DNA of 46,500 nt from an uncultured Flavobacteriales bacterium. Lineage in GTDB: Bacteria > Bacteroidota > Bacteroidia > Flavobacteriales > Flavobacteriaceae. Shown one piece after another: positions 43,140 through 46,500 of the stretch. The stretch lies in contig CAJWBA010000015.1 in the NCBI GenBank assembly GCA_913020155.1, forward strand, positions 1-46,500, written 5' to 3'. A model generated the notes under the pieces. That model saw nothing but the letters and a program-made list of their open reading frames with translations. It made no database searches and was not told where the DNA came from. A program made the translations under genes and the position numbers. How positions within the stretch are numbered: the first letter of the stretch is position 1; every line of letters starts with the position of its first letter.

Positions 43140-44027
43140 TCATTTTGGAACCCAAACGTTAACTCCGTTGGGGTGAACCTTAATTTTCAATTCATTAGAA
43201 GAAATTTGACTAATTTCACCATCCAATTGAATTAAAAAATTCTGGGAAGCGTTTTTGATTTTTACTTCCGTTATTGGAATAATTTCTAAAAGTTTCTTGG
43301 ATAATTTTAATCCAAATCGACTGGCTATAAGCAAGTTAAAAAGTGCCCAAAAAGATCTTTTATTAAAAAGGATTAATTCAAATTTTCCATCGTTGATGAC
43401 TGATTTTCTTGATATCGAAAAATCATACCCAAATTGATTGGAATTAACCACCATCAATAGAAAAGGACTTACCTCTCTTTTCAACCCCTGATAGTAAAGT
43501 GAAAAGTTTTCCGTTTTATGTTTAGTGAGTGCTAAAAAAAGGGCTTTTAAATAGCTGTAAAAACCTCGAGAAGGTATGTTTTGATATGAGTTAATAAAAG
43601 TAGCATCAAAACTTACTCCCATGTTTGAAAGAAAAATTAAATCGTTTACCGATCCCGCATTTATGTTGATGTCATTTTGATTCTCAATAATCTTCAGTGC
43701 GCCTTCAATATTTAGTGGAATCTTAAAATGTCTTGCGATACTATTTCCAGATCCTAAAGGGATAATTCCCAATGGAATTTTGGTTTCAACAAGAAAACCA
43801 ACTATTTCGTTGATAGTACCATCTCCACCACAGGCAACAATCCCAAAGGTCCCGTCTTCGACAGCTTTTTGAGTAAGCTCCAGAGCGTGATGTTTGTATT
43901 GTGTTTCCCATAAAAAATAGTCGAATTCTTTGGTCCAATAAGAACTGTTTTGCAAATGTTCTTTTACTTGAGCTATTGCGTTCTTTGAACGAGAATTAAT
44001 GATAAAATGAATCTTTCTTTTCTTCAC
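43140..44027 (-). CDS. Diacylglycerol/lipid kinase family protein
   Basis: 295 residues of the DAGK catalytic fold (YegS/DgkB-type). KIHFIINSRSKNA opens it, GIVACGGDGTINEIVGFL near residue 65 is the nucleotide-binding GGDGT motif, and LGIIPLGSGNSIARHFKIP near 93 the second core motif. The C-terminal beta domain ends LKIKVHPNGVNVWVPK. The start is GTG at 44027, sharing one base with the TAG stop of the upstream sulfatase-fold gene, so translation is coupled. It should phosphorylate diacylglycerol or another lipid at the inner leaflet. Confidence 0.9.
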   Translation of the reverse strand: MKKRKIHFIINSRSKNAIAQVKEHLQNSSYWTKEFDYFLWETQYKHHALELTQKAVEDGTFGIVACGGDGTINEIVGFLVETKIPLGIIPLGSGNSIARHFKIPLNIEGALKIIENQNDININAGSVNDLIFLSNMGVSFDATFINSYQNIPSRGFYSYLKALFLALTKHKTENFSLYYQGLKREVSPFLLMVVNSNQFGYDFSISRKSVINDGKFELILFNKRSFWALFNLLIASRFGLKLSKKLLEIIPITEVKIKNASQNFLIQLDGEISQISSNELKIKVHPNGVNVWVPK

Positions 44028-45952
44028 TATTCTGCTTCTAAATTACCTCTGACAATTCGATTGTTGTAATCCTGAAGAAAGGCTTTTCCTTTTTCAAGAA
44101 TATCGTCCATTTCTTTGTTTCTGTATTGAATGAGATTCTCTTCGAGTCCATAATCTTCTTTATCATAAAATCCAATGACTTCAGATCCATTGTAAATACA
44201 AATGTACTGCTCATTCATAAAAAAGTATGATCCTGCACCAAAGTAGTCGACCACTAAAGAGGATTCTTCTGTACTTACCAAACTTCTTCCCCAGCTTCTA
44301 ATGGGTTTTTCATATCCCATAAGTTGAGCAACCGTAGGCATTATGTCCATGTGCTGCGCAAGGTCAAAACGTTCTTCTCCCCAAGACTTTCCTGGTGCAT
44401 AGAACATAATTGGGATTGCAAAACGATTGATTGATTTTTGATAAAATTCAAAATAAGATAGATTAGCGTGATCTGCTGTAAAAACAAAAATTGTGTTCTC
44501 AAACCAAGGTTCTTTTTTACTTGACTCAATAAAACGAGCAATGGCATAATCTGTGTATTGAACACATGGATGCATTGCCACATATCCTTCTTTAAATTTT
44601 CCTTCATACTGCACTGGTATCTTGAAGGGTGCATGCGAACTTACAGAAAAGATCGTTGCAAGAAATGGGCTTGTATTTTCAGATAATTTATCCTGAGTAA
44701 ATTGGAAAAAGGGTTCATCCCAAATACCCCAAATACCATCATAATCTGCATTGTTGTCATATTCATTTTTCCCGTAATATTTGTCAAATCCCAAAACCTG
44801 AGAGAAACCCAAAAACCCCATCGATCCATTGGGTGCCCCATGAAAAAAAGCGGTTGAATATTCCATTTCTTCTGCAATTGAAACAAGAGATTGAAGGGAT
44901 TGATTGGAATATTGTGATGAAGTATAAGCAATATCAAAAGAAGGGATTCCTGCCAAAACAGCTGGCATTCCATGAATAGACTTTCTACTGTTTGTAAAAC
45001 CATTTGAAAATACCAGGCTGTGTTGCGCCAAAGAATCTAAAAAGGGAGTATAACTTTCGAAGTTTTCTATTTTTCTTGAATAATTCATAGCACCCCAATA
45101 TTCTCGCCCAAAGCTCTCTAAGATGAAAACAACTACATTAGGTGGGGTTGAAAATTCTTTTGAAGGTTCGTATTGTTTAATGGGCTGGATCAATTGGTTT
45201 ATTTGTGCATCGCTAAATTCTTCTGAAATTCTAAAATTATTTTTGCCAAAGGTTCGTATGAAAGTAAAAAGGGAGTTGAGTACTACGTCTGCTTTTGTAG
45301 GGTGATCTACTTTTTCCATCGCGTGTACCAGAGTAATTGGGCGTGTACTATGCCTCCAGTCTCCTCTAATCCCTATGATTGCTGTTCCTGAGACAAATAA
45401 AAACAAAACAATTGAAGAGAATACATAAGATCGTATATGAACTGTCCGCACTCGTTCTATAGTAAAGTATTTGTATAATTTTCCCCAAAAATATAGAGAC
45501 CCAAAATATAAAAGGAAAAGATGCCAATAGTCTATCAAAAAAGAGCCCAAAAGAGCTAGTCCGTTACTTTCATTCACCAGTACTTCAAAGACTTTACTTG
45601 TTAGTCTACTTAGATTAAACCGGTAATATGCTACGTCCAAATAATTTAAAGCTAAGGCAAGTCCGTTAAAAAAAATGTAAAGATAAAAGAGTCCTTTTTG
45701 ATAATTTTTGGATGTTGTAAAAGTTCCCGGAAGAATAGACCCCAGCAAAAAAAGTGCATTAGCATAGAACATTGCTGAAGTATCGAAAGTTAATCCATAA
45801 ATGCAAAGTTCAAGAAAATCGAAAAGATCAGCTATCTCTAGGAGATCTGAATTAAACAGTACGAAAAGACAGCGAGCAATGAAAAAAAATAAATATCCCA
45901 AAGAAAAGCGATAGACAATTAAACCGAATTCTTGGAGTCTTAAATTCATCAT
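44027..45952 (-). CDS. LTA-synthase-like membrane sulfatase-fold protein (phosphoglycerol/phosphoethanolamine transferase type)
   Basis: 641 residues: about five N-terminal membrane helices (residues 8-205), then an extracellular alkaline-phosphatase-superfamily domain from about 255. NVVVFILESFGREY gives the first metal site, FTNSRKSIHGMPAVLAG near 308 the nucleophile region (Ser/Thr), VSSHAPF and TADHANLSY the remaining metal ligands, and AQHMDIMPTVAQLMGY the C-terminal core. This is the LtaS/OpgB/EptA-like layout. It probably moves a phosphoglycerol or phosphoethanolamine head group from a phospholipid to an envelope glycan, leaving diacylglycerol, which fits the kinase encoded directly after it. 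Confidence 0.88.
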   Translation of the reverse strand: MMNLRLQEFGLIVYRFSLGYLFFFIARCLFVLFNSDLLEIADLFDFLELCIYGLTFDTSAMFYANALFLLGSILPGTFTTSKNYQKGLFYLYIFFNGLALALNYLDVAYYRFNLSRLTSKVFEVLVNESNGLALLGSFLIDYWHLFLLYFGSLYFWGKLYKYFTIERVRTVHIRSYVFSSIVLFLFVSGTAIIGIRGDWRHSTRPITLVHAMEKVDHPTKADVVLNSLFTFIRTFGKNNFRISEEFSDAQINQLIQPIKQYEPSKEFSTPPNVVVFILESFGREYWGAMNYSRKIENFESYTPFLDSLAQHSLVFSNGFTNSRKSIHGMPAVLAGIPSFDIAYTSSQYSNQSLQSLVSIAEEMEYSTAFFHGAPNGSMGFLGFSQVLGFDKYYGKNEYDNNADYDGIWGIWDEPFFQFTQDKLSENTSPFLATIFSVSSHAPFKIPVQYEGKFKEGYVAMHPCVQYTDYAIARFIESSKKEPWFENTIFVFTADHANLSYFEFYQKSINRFAIPIMFYAPGKSWGEERFDLAQHMDIMPTVAQLMGYEKPIRSWGRSLVSTEESSLVVDYFGAGSYFFMNEQYICIYNGSEVIGFYDKEDYGLEENLIQYRNKEMDDILEKGKAFLQDYNNRIVRGNLEAE

Positions 45953-45985
45953 ACCAATATAGTGAGAATTCCAAAATATTCCTTT

Positions 45986-46162
45986 TTAAGCTTTGTGTGA
46001 TCCATAACAAAAAGGTTTGTTCAAAGATTTAGAACAACCACATATAATAAAACGTGGTCCATGTTTAATTTCATTTCCATCAATCTCAACCAAATCAACT
46101 GACCCTTCAACTGCAAATTGACCATTTGGTTTTACCCTTATTTTTGTGTTTTCCCCTTCCAT
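45986..46162 (-). CDS. CDGSH-type iron-sulfur protein
   Basis: 58 residues from the ATG at 46162. The end CGCSKSLNKPFCYGSHKA fits the CDGSH iron-sulfur pattern C-x-C-x2-S-x3-P-x-C-x-G-x-H, with Tyr replacing Asp (CYGSH). Three Cys and one His would bind a [2Fe-2S] cluster. The N-terminal half (IRVKPNGQFAVEGSVDLVEI) is the small beta domain of single-CDGSH bacterial proteins. Cytoplasmic redox or iron-sulfur handling role is inferred. It starts 34 bp downstream of the sulfatase-fold gene start on the same strand but upstream of it, so it may lead that operon. Confidence 0.85.
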   Translation of the reverse strand: MEGENTKIRVKPNGQFAVEGSVDLVEIDGNEIKHGPRFIICGCSKSLNKPFCYGSHKA

Positions 46163-46340
46163 TTAATCCTTCTTAGTATTAGTAATTGTAATTGTCTAAA
46201 GATAAGTTTTATTCAACAGTAATTAGTAAAGAAAAATCTGTGGGATGAATAATTATAAAAACTGATTTTCATGTAAAATGTCGTGAAGATGTCGTTTTAC
46301 TAATCTTTTATTTAATTTACATTTGAAGAAAATTATAATT
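46163..46340. other. Intergenic region with operator-like repeat
   Basis: Non-coding stretch between the divergent CDGSH gene and the XRE remnant. Its only marked structure is the repeat element at 46273-46300. Confidence 0.45.
46273..46300. promoter_or_regulatory. Direct-repeat, operator-like element
   Basis: Two copies of ATGTCGT (46278-46284 and 46289-46295), separated by four bases, sit between GTAAAA (46273-46278) and TTTTAC (46295-46300), which are inverted repeats. It lies 40 bases upstream of the XRE-type coding start, the usual place for an autoregulator's operator. Confidence 0.4.
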
Positions 46341-46500
46341 TTGAAAATAGGATGTAAAATAAAAGAACTAAGAAAGAAATTTAATTAAACCAATCTGAAC
46401 TTTCTGAAGTCTCTGGTTTATCAATAAGAACTATACAAAGATCAGAAAACAATGAAGTTTTTCCAAGTTCTTATACTTTAAAAGTTTTAAGTGATATCTT
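46341..46500 (+). pseudogene. XRE-family HTH regulator, frameshifted, 3' end outside window
   Basis: From a TTG at 46341 the frame reads KIGCKIKELRKKFN and stops at 46386. A one-base shift near 46383-46388 continues it as NQSELSEVSGLSIRTIQRSE and then NNEVFPSSYTLKVLSDI to the window edge. Joined, it is a standard XRE/Cro helix-turn-helix (KELRKKFNLNQSELSEVSGLS..TIQRSE). One T seems to be missing. The second frame has a stop directly upstream, so it cannot be a separate gene. Real decay or a single indel error. Confidence 0.7.

Overview
The window is AT-rich chromosomal DNA from a member of the Bacteroidota, most likely a marine Flavobacteriaceae. The evidence is the gliding-motility pair gldE-gldD behind mutY-ssb, a GLPGLI-family protein paired with a large outer-membrane beta-barrel protein, a BspA/DUF285 repeat protein, -7 promoter elements of the Bacteroidota type (TAnnTTTG) before several genes, and atpD-atpC standing apart from the other ATP synthase genes. 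Three sodium-coupled transporter systems (an SGLT-like symporter, a DUF4212 + acetate-type symporter pair, and a BASS transporter) fit a marine habitat. No rRNA, tRNA, CRISPR array, insertion sequence, prophage or recognisable defence system was seen.

Layout. 1-3.3 kb: the 3' part of a BspA-like repeat protein, an atypical galactokinase-like GHMP kinase, then about 700 bp of decaying DNA holding a copy of the BspA tail and a twice-frameshifted small membrane protein. 3.3-6.9 kb: GLPGLI protein + outer-membrane protein operon. 7-12 kb: NTF2-like lipoprotein, histidine phosphatase, GlpD and GalE on the minus strand, with GalT divergent. GHMP kinase, GalE and GalT together would make a Leloir galactose route. 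12.3-15.1 kb: an SsuD-like flavin monooxygenase tightly followed by an SGLT-like symporter, an attractive but unproven uptake and oxidation cassette. 15.1-21.9 kb: small accessory genes (a possibly decayed DUF6503-like protein, cupin, SOUL, thioesterase, secreted unknowns), an acetate-type symporter pair and an MFS exporter. 21.9-28.5 kb: thiolase + BASS transporter operon, a pair of secreted M16 peptidases, and an EamA transporter. 28.5-32.3 kb: HMA lipoprotein with an unusual C-x3-C site, then gldD-gldE-ssb-mutY. 32.4-35.1 kb: HU, a 29-residue COX24/AURKAIP1-like gene, RNase G with a hairpin in its leader, RecX. 35.1-38.8 kb: TonB-dependent receptor and atpC-atpD. 39-46.5 kb: acyltransferase, a 63-bp AT palindrome, YpdA overlapping a DinB-like gene, a gntP pseudogene with three lesions, a diacylglycerol-kinase-like gene overlapping an LTA-synthase-like sulfatase-fold protein, a CDGSH iron-sulfur protein, and the frameshifted start of an XRE regulator.

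The most interesting points are the LtaS-like transferase fused by a one-base overlap to a lipid kinase (possible diacylglycerol recycling in a Gram-negative), the SsuD-like/SGLT-like cassette, the RNase G leader hairpin, the long palindrome, and several genes whose -7 promoter motif lies so near the start codon that leaderless mRNAs are predicted. No feature can be declared a proven new system from sequence alone. Several broken genes could be either real pseudogenes or indel errors in the assembly; the large housekeeping genes are all intact.
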